From positions 1 to 64,000 of the forward strand of contig NZ_RCHI01000013.1 of assembly GCF_003664585.1 (NCBI RefSeq): a stretch of 64,000 bases of DNA, given 5' to 3'. Made by a program: the position numbers and the translations under genes. This document shows, piece by piece, positions 39,688-49,666 of this stretch (position 1 is its first letter; each line of letters begins with the position of its first letter). This DNA comes from Paenirhodobacter hankyongi. GTDB lineage: Bacteria > Pseudomonadota > Alphaproteobacteria > Rhodobacterales > Rhodobacteraceae. The notes below the pieces were generated by a model. That model worked only from the letters and a program-made list of their open reading frames with translations. It ran no database searches and was not told the DNA's origin.

Positions 39688-40320
39688 ATGGCCTTTCACG
39701 AGATCCGTTTCCCCGCGAACCTGAGCTTCGGCTCGGTCGGCGGGCCCGAGCGGCGCACCGAGATCGTCACGATGGCGAACGGCTTCGAGGAGCGCAACAC
39801 CCCCTGGGCGCATTCGCGCCGGCGCTATGACGCGGGGGTGGGGCTGCGCAGCCTTGATGACGTCGAGCGGCTGATTGCCTTTTTCGAGGCGCGGGCCGGG
39901 CAGTTGCACGGCTTTCGCTGGAAGGACTGGGCCGATTACAAGAGTTGTCCGGCCTCGCGCGCGCCGCGCTTCGAGGATCAGCTGATCGGCACCGGCGACG
40001 GGGTGACCACGGCCTTCGGGCTGACGAAGACCTACAGCTCGGGCGGCGTCGATTACGTGCGCCCGATCACCAAGCCGGTGGCGGGGACGGTCGTCGTCGG
40101 GGTGCAGGGCGACAGCCTGGCCGAGGCGGTGCATTTCGGGATCGACACCGCGACCGGCATCGTCACCTTCTTCGACCCGCCGGCCGAGGGGGTGCGGGTG
40201 ACGGCGGGGTTCGAATTCGACGTGCCGGTGCGCTTCGACACCGACACGATCCAGGTGTCGGTGCAGTCGTTCCGGGCAGGCGACCTGCCGCAGGTGCCGG
40301 TGGTGGAGGTGCGGATCTGA
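39688..40320 (+). CDS. g12: GTA distal tail protein (gp12, DUF2460)
   Basis: 210-residue DUF2460 protein forming the ring at the tail tip. Typical sequence: MAFHEIRFPANLSFGSVGGP, ERNTPWAHSRRRYDAGVGLR, HGFRWKDWADYKSC and TKTYSSGGVDYVRPITKPVA. A ribosome site GAGGGGAGG lies upstream. The stop overlaps the start of g13 by one base. Confidence 0.93.
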   Translation: MAFHEIRFPANLSFGSVGGPERRTEIVTMANGFEERNTPWAHSRRRYDAGVGLRSLDDVERLIAFFEARAGQLHGFRWKDWADYKSCPASRAPRFEDQLIGTGDGVTTAFGLTKTYSSGGVDYVRPITKPVAGTVVVGVQGDSLAEAVHFGIDTATGIVTFFDPPAEGVRVTAGFEFDVPVRFDTDTIQVSVQSFRAGDLPQVPVVEVRI

Positions 40321-41210
40321 TGGCCTATTCCGAGGAGTTGAAGGCGCATCTGGCCGGCGGCGCGACGACGATGGCGCGGGCCTGGGCGATCGTGCGCCGG
40401 GACGGGCGGGTGCTGGGCTTCACCGATCACGACCGGCCGCTGATCTTCGAGGGGATCCGCTTCGAGCCCGGCAGCGGCATGACGGCGAAGGCCTTGGTGC
40501 AGGGCACCGGGCTTTCTGTCGACAACAGCGAGGGGGCGGGCGCGCTGAGCTCGGAGGCGATCACGGAGGGCGATCTGCTGGCCGGGCGCTATGACGGGGC
40601 CGAGGTGCGGGCCTGGATCGTCGACTGGGCGGATGTGGCGATCCGGGCCGAGACCTTTCGCGGCACGATCGGCGAGGTGACGCGCGGAGCGGGGGCCTTC
40701 CGTGCCGAGCTGCGCGGGCTGACCGAGGCGCTGTCGGCCGAGCGCGGGCGGATCTATCATCCGCGCTGTTCGGCGGTGCTGGGGGATGCGTCCTGCCGCT
40801 TCGATCTGGAGAGGAACGGCTACGGGCTCGAGATCGCCGCCGAGGAGGTCGAGGACGGGCTGGTGTTCCGCTTTGCCGCGGTCGCGGGATTCGAGGACCG
40901 CTGGTTCGAGAAGGGGCGCTTTCGCGTGCTGAGCGGGGCGGCGGCGGGGCTTCTTGGCGCGATCAAGAACGACCGGGTTCAGGGCAGCGGTGCGCGGGTG
41001 GTCGAGCTGTGGCAGGGGCTGGGCGCCGAGGTTGCGGCGGGGGATCTTGTGCGGCTCGATGCGGGCTGCGACCGTCGTGCCGACACCTGTCGGCTGAAAT
41101 TCGACAATTTCAGGAACTTCAGGGGTTTCCCGCATCTTCCCGGGGAGGACTGGCTAGTCTCCTATCCGGTCGAGGGCGGCAGCAACGACGGCGGGAGCCT
41201 GTTCCGATGA
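40320..41210 (+). CDS. g13: GTA hub protein (gp13, DUF2163)
   Basis: 296-residue DUF2163 baseplate hub protein. It opens AYSEELKAHLAGGATTMARA and has the conserved FTDHDRPLIFEGIRFEPGSG. Four cysteines are well placed to bind one Fe-S cluster, as in lambda gpL-type proteins: two in RCSAVLGDASCRF and two in DAGCDRRADTC. The C-terminus NFRGFPHLPGEDWL is family-typical. It overlaps the g14 start by four bases. Confidence 0.93.
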   Translation: MAYSEELKAHLAGGATTMARAWAIVRRDGRVLGFTDHDRPLIFEGIRFEPGSGMTAKALVQGTGLSVDNSEGAGALSSEAITEGDLLAGRYDGAEVRAWIVDWADVAIRAETFRGTIGEVTRGAGAFRAELRGLTEALSAERGRIYHPRCSAVLGDASCRFDLERNGYGLEIAAEEVEDGLVFRFAAVAGFEDRWFEKGRFRVLSGAAAGLLGAIKNDRVQGSGARVVELWQGLGAEVAAGDLVRLDAGCDRRADTCRLKFDNFRNFRGFPHLPGEDWLVSYPVEGGSNDGGSLFR

Positions 41211-41662
41211 GCGTGGGAGAGCAGGCGGTGGCGATCGCGCGGCGCTGGATCGGCACGCCCTATCTGCATCAGGCCTCGGTCGAGGGGGCGGGCAGCGACT
41301 GCCTTGGTCTTCTGCGCGGGATCTGGCGCGAAATCCATGGGCAGGAGCCGGAACCCGTGCCGGCCTACACGCCCGACTGGTCGGAGCCCGCGCGCGAAGA
41401 ACGGCTCTGGGCGGCGGCGCGGCGGCATCTGGTCGTGGCCTCTGAGGAGGCGGGCAGCCTGCCCGAGTGGCCCGGTGAGGTGATCCTGTTCCGGCTGCGT
41501 GCGGGCGGCGTCGCCAAGCACCTGGGCATTGCGGCCGAGGTCGGGGCGGGGGCGAGTTTCGTGCATGCCTACAGCGGCCACGGGGTGATCGAGAGCCCGC
41601 TCTCGCGCCCCTGGGCGCGGCGGATCGTGGCGCGGTTTCAATTCTGTGAGGGAGGCATCTGA
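41207..41662 (+). CDS. g14: GTA NlpC/P60-family peptidase (gp14)
   Basis: 151-residue cell-wall peptidase. The catalytic Cys is in GAGSDCLGLLRGIWRE and the His in GVAKHLGIAAEVG, fitting the NlpC/P60 Cys-His-polar arrangement. The opening ARRWIGTPYLHQASVEG is typical. It is thought to open the recipient's peptidoglycan during DNA delivery. Its stop and the g15 start share one base (TGATG). Confidence 0.93.
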   Translation: MSVGEQAVAIARRWIGTPYLHQASVEGAGSDCLGLLRGIWREIHGQEPEPVPAYTPDWSEPAREERLWAAARRHLVVASEEAGSLPEWPGEVILFRLRAGGVAKHLGIAAEVGAGASFVHAYSGHGVIESPLSRPWARRIVARFQFCEGGI

Positions 41663-44600
41663 TGGCGACGCTGTTGCTTTCCGCCGCGGGCGGGTTGGTC
41701 GGGGCGGGGTTCGGGGGGACGGTTCTCGGCCTTTCGGGCGCGGTGATCGGGCGGGCGATCGGGGCGACGCTGGGGCGGGTGATCGACCAGCGGTTGCTGG
41801 GGGCGGGCTCGCAGCGGGTGGAGACCGGGCGGGTCGATCGGCTGCGGCTGTCGAGCGCGAGCGAGGGCGAACCGGTCGGACGTGTCTGGGGGCGGATGCG
41901 CGTTGCGGGTCAGGTGATCTGGGCGACTCGTTTCTTCGAGACGAAGAAGACCAAGAAGCGTGGCAAGGGGGCGCCGAAGGTCACCACCACCAGTTTCAGC
42001 TATTCGGTGAGCCTTGCGATCGCGCTGTGCGAGGGCGAGATCCTGCGGGTGGGGCGGGTCTGGGCGGACGGGATCGAGATCGAGCCGGGCAGCCTGACCA
42101 TGCGCGTCTATATGGGCTCCGAGGACCAGCTGCCCGATCCGAAGATCGAGGCGGTGGAGGGGGCGGGGGCGGCGCCGGCCTATCGTGGCATCGCCTATGT
42201 CGTTTTCGAGGATCTGGAGCTGTCGGCCTATGGCAATCGGGTGCCGCAGTTCTCCTTCGAGGTGGTGCGCGCGGCGCAGGGGGCACTGATCGATGCGGTG
42301 CCTGACCTCGTGCGGGGCTTGCGCGCGGTGGCGATGATCCCGGGCACCGGCGAATACGCGCTGGCGACAACGCCGGTCTATCAGAAATCGGGCACCGGTG
42401 CCGGGGCGGTGACCGAGGTGGTGAACCAGAACGCGCCGGGCGGGGGCACCGATTTCACGCAGTCGCTGACCGCGCTCGAGGAGGAATTGCCGGGCTGCGA
42501 GGCGGTGTCGCTGGTCGTGTCCTGGTTCGGCAGCGACCTGCGCTGCGGCGAATGTGCGGTGCGCCCGAAGGTCGCCGATACCACGGTCGAGGGGGTGGGC
42601 ATGCGCTGGCGGGTCTCGGGGACGTCGCGCGCCGATGTCGAGGAGGTGCCGCGCGCCGATGGCGCGTCGATCTATGGCGGTACGCCGGCCGATGCCGCGG
42701 TGATCGAGGCAATTGCGGCGCTGCGGGCGGCGGGCAAGGCCGTGACCTTCTATCCCTTCATCCTGATGGACCAGACCGGGGACAACACGCTGCCCGATCC
42801 CTGGTCCGGAGCCGAGAGCCAGCCGGTCTTGCCCTGGCGCGGGCGGATCACCCTGTCGGTCGCGCCGGGGCGGGCGGGCAGCCCCGACCGCAGCCTTGCC
42901 GCCGAGGCCGAGGTGACGGCCTTCTTCGGGGCGGCGCAGCCCGGTGACTTCACCCCGGGCGAGGGCACGGTTGCCTACTCGGGGCCGGCGGAATGGTCGA
43001 TGCGCCGCTTCCTCCTGCATTATGCGCATCTGTGCGCGATGGCCGGCGGGGTCGAGGCCTTTTGCATCGGCACCGAGATGGTGGCGCTGAACCAGATCCG
43101 CGGTGGGGATGACAGTTTCCCGGCGGTCGCGGCGTTTCGCACGCTTGCCGCCGAGGTGCGCGCCATTCTGGGCCCCGGTTGCAAGATCAGCTATGCCGCC
43201 GACTGGTCGGAATATGCGGGCTATGCGCCGGGCAATGGCGACCGCTATTTCCACCTTGATCCGCTCTGGGCCGACGAGAATGTCGATTTCATCGGCATCG
43301 ACAACTACATGCCGCTTTCGGACTGGCGCGATGGCGAGGAGCATCTTGATGCGCATTGGGGCGCGATCCATGCGCTTGACTACCTGAAGGCCAATGTCGC
43401 GGGCGGCGAGGGCTATGACTGGTATTATGCGGCCGAGGAACACCGCGCGGCGCAGATCCGCACGCCGATCACCGATGGCGCCGCGGGCGAGCCCTGGATC
43501 TGGCGGGTGAAGGATATTCGCGGCTGGTGGGAGAATGCCCATCATGAGCGGGTGGGGGGCGTACGCAGCGCCACGGCGACGGCCTGGGTTCCGGGCTCGA
43601 AACCGATGTGGTTCACCGAGATGGGCTGCGCCGCGATCGACAAGGGCACGAACCAGCCCAACAAGTTCCTCGATCCGAAAAGCTCGGAATCGCGCTTGCC
43701 CTATTACTCGGACGGGCGGCGCGACGAGCTGATCCAGATGCAATACCTGCGCGCCATGGTCAGCTATTGGGGCGAGGCGGCGAACAACCCAGTTTCCGAT
43801 CTGTATGGCGCGCCGATGGTCAACATGCTCCGCGCTCATGTCTGGGCCTGGGACAGCCGGCCTTATCCGGCTTTTCCGGGGCGCGCCGATCTTTGGGCCG
43901 ATGCCGACAACTATGCGCGCGGGCACTGGATTTCCGGCCGCGCGGTGTCGCAGCCGCTGGCAAATGTGGTGGCCGAGATCTGCGAGGGCGCCGGGGTGAC
44001 GGCGATCGATGTCGGCGGGCTTTACGGGCTGGTGCGCGGTTTCGCGCCGGAGGGCGGCGAGAGCGGGCGGGCGATGCTGCAGTCGCTGATGCTGGCCTAT
44101 GGCTTCGAGGCGCTCGAGCGCGAGGGGCGGCTTGTGTTCCGGATGCGCGACGGGCGGGTGGCGGCCGAGCTTGACCACGATGCGTTGGCCCTCGGCGAGG
44201 AGAGCGACGCAGTGATCGAGACGAGCCGTGCGCCCGAGGCCGAGATGGCGGGGCGGGTGCGGCTGACCTATGTCGAGGCCGATGGCGATTTCGAGGTTGC
44301 GGTGGCCGAGGCGCTGTTTCCCGACGAGGCGGATGGCGCGGTGTCGGGATCGGAGCTGTCGCTCGCGCTGACCCGGGCACAGGCGCAGGGGCTTGCCGAG
44401 CGTTGGCTGGCCGAAGCGCGGGTGGCACGCGACGGGGCGCGGTTTTCGCTTCCGCCCTCGCTCGGGCACCTTGGCGCGGGGGATGTGGTGGCGCTCGAGA
44501 CGGCCGAGGGGGTGCGGCGCTATCGTTTTGACCGGCTGGAGCAGGCGGGGGCGATCGCGGTCGAGGCGGTGCGGGTCGAGCCGGCGATCTACCGGCCTTC

Positions 44601-45579
44601 GGACGAGGTCGAGGAGCGGGTGGTGCCCCGCCCCTTCGCCGCGCCGGTGCCGGTGACGCCGGTCTTTCTCGACCTGCCGCTGATGACGGGAACGGAAGAT
44701 CCCGTCGCCCCGCATCTGGCGGTGACCGCGACGCCCTGGCCGGGCACCGTCGCCGTCTATTCCTCGATCGAGGACGAGGGCTATGCGCTCAACACCACGC
44801 TTGCCGCGCGGGCAGTGATCGGCGAGACGCTGAGCACGCTGCCGGCGGCGGGGCCGGGGCTGTGGGACCGGGGGGCGCCCTTGCGGGTGCGGATGGTCGG
44901 TGGCGATCTCGAAACGGTCAGCATGGCGCGGCTGCTCTCGGGGGCGAACCTGCTGGCGATCGGGGATGGCAGTGCCGAGGGCTGGGAGCTTTTGCAATTC
45001 GCCACGGCGGTGCCGGTGCTGCCGAATGTCTGGGACCTGTCGCTGCGGTTGCGCGGGCAGCTTGGCACCGATGCGCTGATCCCCGAGGTCTGGCCCGCCG
45101 GCAGCACAGTGGTGCTGCTGGACGAGGCGCCCGAGCAGATTGCGCTGGCGGCCTCGGCCCGGGGGCTGGCGCGGCACTACCGGATCGGATCGGCGCGGCG
45201 CGGCTATGACGACCCGTCCTATGTGCACGAGGTGCTGGCCTTTCGCGGCGCGGGGCTGCGCCCGCTCAGCCCGTGCCATCTGCGCGCGGGGCGCGGGGGG
45301 GCGGGCTGGGATCTGAGCTGGGTGCGCCGCACCCGGATCGACGGCGATAGCTGGGACGGCTATGAGGTGCCGCTGGGCGAGGCCTCGGAACTGTATCTGG
45401 TGCGGGTGATCGAGGGCACGACCGTGCGCCGGGAGGCCACGGTGAACACGCCGGCCTGGAGCTACAGCCGCGCGCAGGCGGCGGCGGACGGGATCACGGG
45501 GCCCTTTGCCATCGAGGTGATGCAGATCTCGGAGGTGTTCGGCCCGGGGCTTTCGGCGCGGATCGCGCTTGCGCCCTGA
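41662..45579 (+). CDS. g15: GTA megatron protein (gp15), tail tip host-contact protein
   Basis: 1305-residue baseplate protein, the largest of the cluster. It has a Gly-rich, membrane-active-looking N-terminus (LLLSAAGGLVGAGFGGTVLG), then EGEPVGRVWGRMRVAGQVIW as in phage tail tip proteins. A GTA TIM-barrel domain lies at about residues 430-730 (FCIGTEMVALNQIRGGDDSF; ENVDFIGIDNYMPLSDW), and a phage-tail_3-like domain follows further on (WLAEARVARDGARFSLPPSL). It is thought to penetrate or engage the recipient envelope. It closes the cluster, after which there is an 87-bp gap to cysE. Confidence 0.94.
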   Translation: MATLLLSAAGGLVGAGFGGTVLGLSGAVIGRAIGATLGRVIDQRLLGAGSQRVETGRVDRLRLSSASEGEPVGRVWGRMRVAGQVIWATRFFETKKTKKRGKGAPKVTTTSFSYSVSLAIALCEGEILRVGRVWADGIEIEPGSLTMRVYMGSEDQLPDPKIEAVEGAGAAPAYRGIAYVVFEDLELSAYGNRVPQFSFEVVRAAQGALIDAVPDLVRGLRAVAMIPGTGEYALATTPVYQKSGTGAGAVTEVVNQNAPGGGTDFTQSLTALEEELPGCEAVSLVVSWFGSDLRCGECAVRPKVADTTVEGVGMRWRVSGTSRADVEEVPRADGASIYGGTPADAAVIEAIAALRAAGKAVTFYPFILMDQTGDNTLPDPWSGAESQPVLPWRGRITLSVAPGRAGSPDRSLAAEAEVTAFFGAAQPGDFTPGEGTVAYSGPAEWSMRRFLLHYAHLCAMAGGVEAFCIGTEMVALNQIRGGDDSFPAVAAFRTLAAEVRAILGPGCKISYAADWSEYAGYAPGNGDRYFHLDPLWADENVDFIGIDNYMPLSDWRDGEEHLDAHWGAIHALDYLKANVAGGEGYDWYYAAEEHRAAQIRTPITDGAAGEPWIWRVKDIRGWWENAHHERVGGVRSATATAWVPGSKPMWFTEMGCAAIDKGTNQPNKFLDPKSSESRLPYYSDGRRDELIQMQYLRAMVSYWGEAANNPVSDLYGAPMVNMLRAHVWAWDSRPYPAFPGRADLWADADNYARGHWISGRAVSQPLANVVAEICEGAGVTAIDVGGLYGLVRGFAPEGGESGRAMLQSLMLAYGFEALEREGRLVFRMRDGRVAAELDHDALALGEESDAVIETSRAPEAEMAGRVRLTYVEADGDFEVAVAEALFPDEADGAVSGSELSLALTRAQAQGLAERWLAEARVARDGARFSLPPSLGHLGAGDVVALETAEGVRRYRFDRLEQAGAIAVEAVRVEPAIYRPSDEVEERVVPRPFAAPVPVTPVFLDLPLMTGTEDPVAPHLAVTATPWPGTVAVYSSIEDEGYALNTTLAARAVIGETLSTLPAAGPGLWDRGAPLRVRMVGGDLETVSMARLLSGANLLAIGDGSAEGWELLQFATAVPVLPNVWDLSLRLRGQLGTDALIPEVWPAGSTVVLLDEAPEQIALAASARGLARHYRIGSARRGYDDPSYVHEVLAFRGAGLRPLSPCHLRAGRGGAGWDLSWVRRTRIDGDSWDGYEVPLGEASELYLVRVIEGTTVRREATVNTPAWSYSRAQAAADGITGPFAIEVMQISEVFGPGLSARIALAP

Positions 45580-45666
45580 CGCTGCGGGCTTTTCTCCGGG
45601 CCGGCCTTCCCCTATGTGTGGTCGGGCCTATGTGATAGGCTTTCCCGAAAGCGAAGGAGCTTGGTC

Positions 45667-46485
45667 ATGGCGGAAATGCGCGCGAAGGTGACGGCGGTCG
45701 ATCCGGTCTGGACCCGGATCTGCGACGAGGCGCGCGATGCCGTGCGCGACGAGCCGCTTCTTGGGGCGCTGATCCATGCGGGGCTTCTGCATCACCCGAC
45801 GATGGAACGCGCGCTTGCCTACCGCTTTTCGCTGAAGCTGGCCTCGGGCGAGATGAGCGAGCAGATCCTGCGCGAGATCGCCGATGAGGCCTATGGCGCG
45901 GACCCGGGGCTGGGCGGTGCGGCGCGCGCCGATCTGGTGGCGGTCTATGACCGCGACCCGGCCTGCCACCGCTTCCTGCAGCCGATCCTGTTCTTCAAGG
46001 GCTATCAGGCGCTGCAGGCCTATCGGATCTCGCATTGGCTGTGGCGGCAGGGCCGGCGCGACATGGCCTATTTCGTGCAGATGCGCACCTCCGAGATGTT
46101 CGGCGTCGACATCCACCCCGCCGCGCGGATCGGCAAGGGCGTGATGATCGACCACGCCCATTCCATCGTGATCGGCGAGACGGCGGTGGTGGGCGACAAT
46201 GTCTCGATGCTCCATTCGGTGACGCTCGGCGGCACCGGCAAGGAGGAGGAGGACCGCCACCCGAAGATCGGCAACGGCGTGCTGATCGGCGCAGGCGCGA
46301 AGGTGCTGGGCAATATCCGCATCGGCGACAACAGCCGCATCGCTGCGGGCTCGGTAGTGCTGAACGACGTGCCCTGCTGCAAGACCGTCGCCGGCGTGCC
46401 GGCGAAGATCGTCGGCGAGGCCGGTTGCGACCAGCCCGCGGTGCGGATGGATCAGCAGCTGAAGAACTGCAACTGCGAGGGCTGA
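45667..46485 (+). CDS. cysE: Serine O-acetyltransferase
   Basis: 272-residue CysE, which acetylates L-serine with acetyl-CoA in the first step of cysteine synthesis. The N-terminal helical domain contains LGALIHAGLLHHPTMERALA. The hexapeptide-repeat barrel has VDIHPAARIGKGVMIDHAHS and the catalytic region SVTLGGTGKEEEDRHPKIGN. The C-terminal tail has several Cys and Asn (LKNCNCEG), which may affect binding of O-acetylserine sulfhydrylase. The start ATG follows AAGGAGCTTGGTC. It directly follows the GTA cluster, a known conserved boundary. Confidence 0.95.
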   Translation: MAEMRAKVTAVDPVWTRICDEARDAVRDEPLLGALIHAGLLHHPTMERALAYRFSLKLASGEMSEQILREIADEAYGADPGLGGAARADLVAVYDRDPACHRFLQPILFFKGYQALQAYRISHWLWRQGRRDMAYFVQMRTSEMFGVDIHPAARIGKGVMIDHAHSIVIGETAVVGDNVSMLHSVTLGGTGKEEEDRHPKIGNGVLIGAGAKVLGNIRIGDNSRIAAGSVVLNDVPCCKTVAGVPAKIVGEAGCDQPAVRMDQQLKNCNCEG

Positions 46486-46527
46486 AGGCCCGCGGGTAAG
46501 GCCGGGCGACGCCCGGCCCCTCGGATC

Positions 46528-46863
46528 TCAGGCAGACAGCTGGTCATAGGCCTCGAGCGCCTTGACCCCGTACATCAGCGACGGCCCGCCGCCCATCAGC
46601 ACGCTGACGTTCACAGTTTCCTCGATCTCGGCCCGGTTCGCGCCCGCCGCGATGCAGGCCTGCACATGCAGCCCGATGCAATAGCTGCATTGCCGGGCGA
46701 TGCCGATGGCCAGCGCGATCAGCTCCTTTTCCTTGGTCGAGAGCGCCCCCGGCGCAAGCGAGGCGCCGTGCAGTGCACCGAAGCCCTGATACGAGGCTTC
46801 CTGGCACTTCGCGTAATCCCCCATCTCGGCCTTGATCGTCGCAAGTTCCGCCTTCCAGTCCAT
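46528..46863 (-). CDS. Carboxymuconolactone decarboxylase/AhpD-fold protein
   Basis: 111-residue AhpD-like protein. The helix with the Cys-x-x-Cys pair and downstream His, ARQCSYCIGLHVQACIAAG, is the peroxidase-type redox centre. It is followed by ANRAEIEETVNVSVLMGGGP. Likely a small cytoplasmic alkylhydroperoxidase or disulfide relay, but substrates of the family vary. ATG 46863 was chosen because AAAGGAC lies just upstream; an earlier ATG at 46893 adds non-conserved residues. Confidence 0.87.
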   Translation of the reverse strand: MDWKAELATIKAEMGDYAKCQEASYQGFGALHGASLAPGALSTKEKELIALAIGIARQCSYCIGLHVQACIAAGANRAEIEETVNVSVLMGGGPSLMYGVKALEAYDQLSA

Positions 46864-46938
46864 GATCTGTCCTTTCCGAAGGAGTGCATCCATGGACGAC
46901 CCTAGCGGGGCGGATCGCGCCGCGCCTTGAGCCAGAAC

Positions 46939-46968
46939 AAAAAAGCCCCCCGGAAACGGGGGGCTTTT
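46939..46968. terminator. Bidirectional intrinsic terminator
   Basis: AAAAGCCCCCCG, loop GAAA, CGGGGGGCTTTT. It sits just after the pdhC stop on the minus strand, with U-runs on both sides. Confidence 0.9.
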
Positions 46969-46989
46969 CGTCGTTTCCGGACGCGGGCC

Positions 46990-48276
46990 TCAGGCCAGCA
47001 TCGCGATCGGGTTCTCGAGGTTCTCGACGATCGCCGCCAGAAGCTGCGCGCCAAGCGCCCCGTCGATCACCCGGTGATCGACCGAGAGCGTCATCGACAT
47101 CATCGTCGCCACCTCGATCTCGCCCGCGTCATTCACCACCGGCTTGCGAACGCCTGCACCGACGGCGAGGATCGCGCCATGCGGCGGGTTGATCACCGCG
47201 TCGAAATTCTCGATCCCGAACATGCCGAGGTTCGAGATCGCGAAGCTGCCGCCCTGGTATTCCTGTGGTGCGAGCTTGCGATCGCGGGCGCGTTTGGCCA
47301 GATCCTTCATCTGCTCCGACAGTTTCGACAGCGACTTCGCCTCAGCGTCGAACAGCACCGGGGTGAACAGCCCGCCCTCGATCGCCACGGCCACCGCGAC
47401 ATCCGAGGCCTTCATCTTCAGGACCCGGTCGCCCGCCCAGACGGCATTCGCATCCGGCACCGCCTGCAGCGCGAGCGCGCAGGCCTTGATGATGAAGTCG
47501 TTGACCGACAGCTTCACGCCCCGGCCTTCGAGCTTCTTGTTCAGCTCCGAGCGGAAGGCGAGCAGGTCGTCGATCCGCGCGGCGCGGCGCAGGTAGAAAT
47601 GCGGGATCGTCTGCTTCGCCTCGGTCAGGCGCGCGGCGATGGTGCGGCGCATCCCGTCGAGCGTGACCTCCTCATAGGCGCGACCCTCGTAGAGCTTTGC
47701 CACCGCGCTGGCCGAGACGGCCGGCGCCGCCGGGGCGGGCGCTGCCGCGACAGCGGTCGGGGCAGGGGCCGCGGCCTTGGGCGCGGCGGTTGCGGCCTCG
47801 ACATCGGCCTTGACGATCCGCCCGTGCGGGCCCGAGCCCGCGAGCGTGGCAAGATCAAGCCCCTTGTCGGCGGCGATGCGGCGGGCGAGCGGCGAGGCGA
47901 AGATCCGTTTGCCACCAGCCATCGGAGCCGCCGGAGCGGGAGCCGCCACCGGCGCAGGGGCTGCGGCCGGAGCCGCTGCCACCGGCGCGGCGGCCGGAGC
48001 AGCCTTCGCCGCGGGCAGCGCGTCGGCGCTTTCGCCCTCTTCCAGCAGCACGGCGATCGGGGTGTTCACCTTCACGCCGGCCGTGCCCTCGGCCACGAGG
48101 ATCTGGCCGAGGATACCTTCATCCACGGCCTCGAATTCCATCGTCGCCTTGTCGGTCTCGATCTCGGCGAGGATGTCGCCCGACTTGACCGTGTCGCCTT
48201 CCTTCTTCAGCCATTTGGCCAGAGTGCCTTCCTCCATCGTCGGAGAAAGCGCGGGCATCAGGATTTCGGTTGCCAT
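46990..48276 (-). CDS. pdhC: Dihydrolipoamide acetyltransferase (E2 of pyruvate dehydrogenase)
   Basis: 428-residue E2 core of the pyruvate dehydrogenase complex. Lipoyl domain at residues 1-78 with the lipoylated Lys43 in [17 protein letters not shown]. An Ala/Pro linker leads to the peripheral-subunit-binding domain ([20 protein letters not shown]). A second linker precedes the catalytic domain, with the active-site motif [17 protein letters not shown]. It transfers acetyl groups to CoA. It is third in the pdhA-pdhB-pdhC operon, 10 bp after pdhB, and ends before a strong terminator. Confidence 0.95.
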   Translation of the reverse strand: MATEILMPALSPTMEEGTLAKWLKKEGDTVKSGDILAEIETDKATMEFEAVDEGILGQILVAEGTAGVKVNTPIAVLLEEGESADALPAAKAAPAAAPVAAAPAAAPAPVAAPAPAAPMAGGKRIFASPLARRIAADKGLDLATLAGSGPHGRIVKADVEAATAAPKAAAPAPTAVAAAPAPAAPAVSASAVAKLYEGRAYEEVTLDGMRRTIAARLTEAKQTIPHFYLRRAARIDDLLAFRSELNKKLEGRGVKLSVNDFIIKACALALQAVPDANAVWAGDRVLKMKASDVAVAVAIEGGLFTPVLFDAEAKSLSKLSEQMKDLAKRARDRKLAPQEYQGGSFAISNLGMFGIENFDAVINPPHGAILAVGAGVRKPVVNDAGEIEVATMMSMTLSVDHRVIDGALGAQLLAAIVENLENPIAMLA

Positions 48277-48286
48277 CTTTTTCTCC

Positions 48287-49654
48287 TCAGCGGTAGCAGA
48301 CAGACTTCGCCGCCGCGACGACATCGTCCGAGGTCGCAAGCGCCAGTTTCTCGAGGTTGGCCGCATAGGGCATCGGCACGTCCTTGCCGGTCACGTTGAT
48401 CACCGGCGCGTCAAGATAGTCGAAGGCACGCTCCATGATCACCGCCGACAGGTGGTTGCCGATTGCGCCCACGGGCCAGCCCTCTTCCACGGTGACGCAG
48501 CGGTTGGTCTTCATCACGCTCGCCAGCACCGTGTCGTAATCGATCGGGCGCAGCGTGCGCAGGTCGATCACCTCGGCCGAGATCCCCTCGGCAGCGAGCT
48601 TCTCGGCCGCCTCGAGCGTGTGGCTCATGCCGATGCCGAAGCTGACGAGGGTGACATCGGTGCCCTCGCGCCAGATCCGCGCCTTGCCGAAGGGGATGGT
48701 GAAGTCCTCGAGGTCCGGCACCTCGAAGCTGCGGCCGTACATGATCTCGTTCTCAAGGAAGACGACCGGGTTCGGATCGCGGATCGCGGTCTTCAGCAGG
48801 CCCTTCGCATCGGCCGCCGAATAGGGCATCACCACCTTGAGGCCCGGGATCATCGCATACCAGGCGGCATAGTCCTGGCTGTGCTGGGCGCCGACGCGCG
48901 CCGCTGCGCCGTTCGGGCCGCGGAACACGATCGGGCAGCCCATCTGGCCGCCGGACATGTAAAGCGTCTTCGCCGCCGAGTTGATGATGTGGTCGACCGC
49001 CTGCATCGCGAAGTTGAAGGTCATGAACTCGACGATCGGGCGCAACCCGCCCATGGCCGCGCCCACGGCGATGCCGGTGAAGCCGTATTCGGTGATCGGC
49101 GTGTCGATCACCCGCTTCTCGCCGAACTCGTCCAGCAGCCCCTGGCTGATCTTGTAGGCGCCCTGGTATTCGGCGACTTCCTCACCCATCAGATAGACGT
49201 TTTCGTCGGCGCGCATCTCTTCGGCCATCGCCTCGCGCAGCGCCTCGCGCACCGTCATCGTCTTCATCGGCGTGCCTTCGGGCCAGTCGGCCGAGGCCTT
49301 CGAGACCGGCGCTGCGGGCGCCTCGGCGGGCGCGGCGGCGGGCGCCGCGACCGGGGCAGGGGCGGCGGCTGCCGGGGCGGCGGCGCTCTGCACCGCGTCG
49401 GCCGCGCTTTCGCCGTCCTCGGCCAGCACCGCGATCGGGGTGTTCACCTTCACGCCGGCCGTGCCTTCGGGCACCAGGATCTTCGCGATCGTGCCCTCGT
49501 CGACCGCCTCGAATTCCATCGTCGCCTTGTCGGTCTCGATCTCGGCGAGGATCTGGCCGGAAGTGACGGTGTCACCCTCCTTGACCAGCCATTTCGCAAG
49601 CGTGCCCTCTTCCATCGTCGGGGAGAGCGCGGGCATCAGGATTTCGGTTGCCAT
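48287..49654 (-). CDS. pdhB: Pyruvate dehydrogenase E1 beta with N-terminal lipoyl domain
   Basis: 455-residue E1-beta subunit carrying an extra N-terminal lipoyl domain (residues 1-78, Lys in [18 protein letters not shown]) and a long Ala/Pro linker. The TPP-enzyme beta domain starts near [20 protein letters not shown]. The arrangement is known in rhizobial and Rhodobacter complexes. The lipoyl part is almost identical to that of pdhC at DNA level near the start codons (34/36 bases). It works with pdhA to decarboxylate pyruvate. Confidence 0.95.
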   Translation of the reverse strand: MATEILMPALSPTMEEGTLAKWLVKEGDTVTSGQILAEIETDKATMEFEAVDEGTIAKILVPEGTAGVKVNTPIAVLAEDGESAADAVQSAAAPAAAAPAPVAAPAAAPAEAPAAPVSKASADWPEGTPMKTMTVREALREAMAEEMRADENVYLMGEEVAEYQGAYKISQGLLDEFGEKRVIDTPITEYGFTGIAVGAAMGGLRPIVEFMTFNFAMQAVDHIINSAAKTLYMSGGQMGCPIVFRGPNGAAARVGAQHSQDYAAWYAMIPGLKVVMPYSAADAKGLLKTAIRDPNPVVFLENEIMYGRSFEVPDLEDFTIPFGKARIWREGTDVTLVSFGIGMSHTLEAAEKLAAEGISAEVIDLRTLRPIDYDTVLASVMKTNRCVTVEEGWPVGAIGNHLSAVIMERAFDYLDAPVINVTGKDVPMPYAANLEKLALATSDDVVAAAKSVCYR

Positions 49655-49666
49655 TGTCAGTCTCCC

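Noticed and set aside
41638-45279. Long minus-strand open frame of 1213 codons opposite g15
   Set aside because: It is the antisense shadow of the GC-rich megatron gene, very rich in Arg/His/Pro, with no recognisable domain.
31524-45579. Recently acquired prophage
   Set aside because: There is no integrase, lysis or replication gene, GC looks like the host's, and gene order is that of the conserved RcGTA-type cluster.
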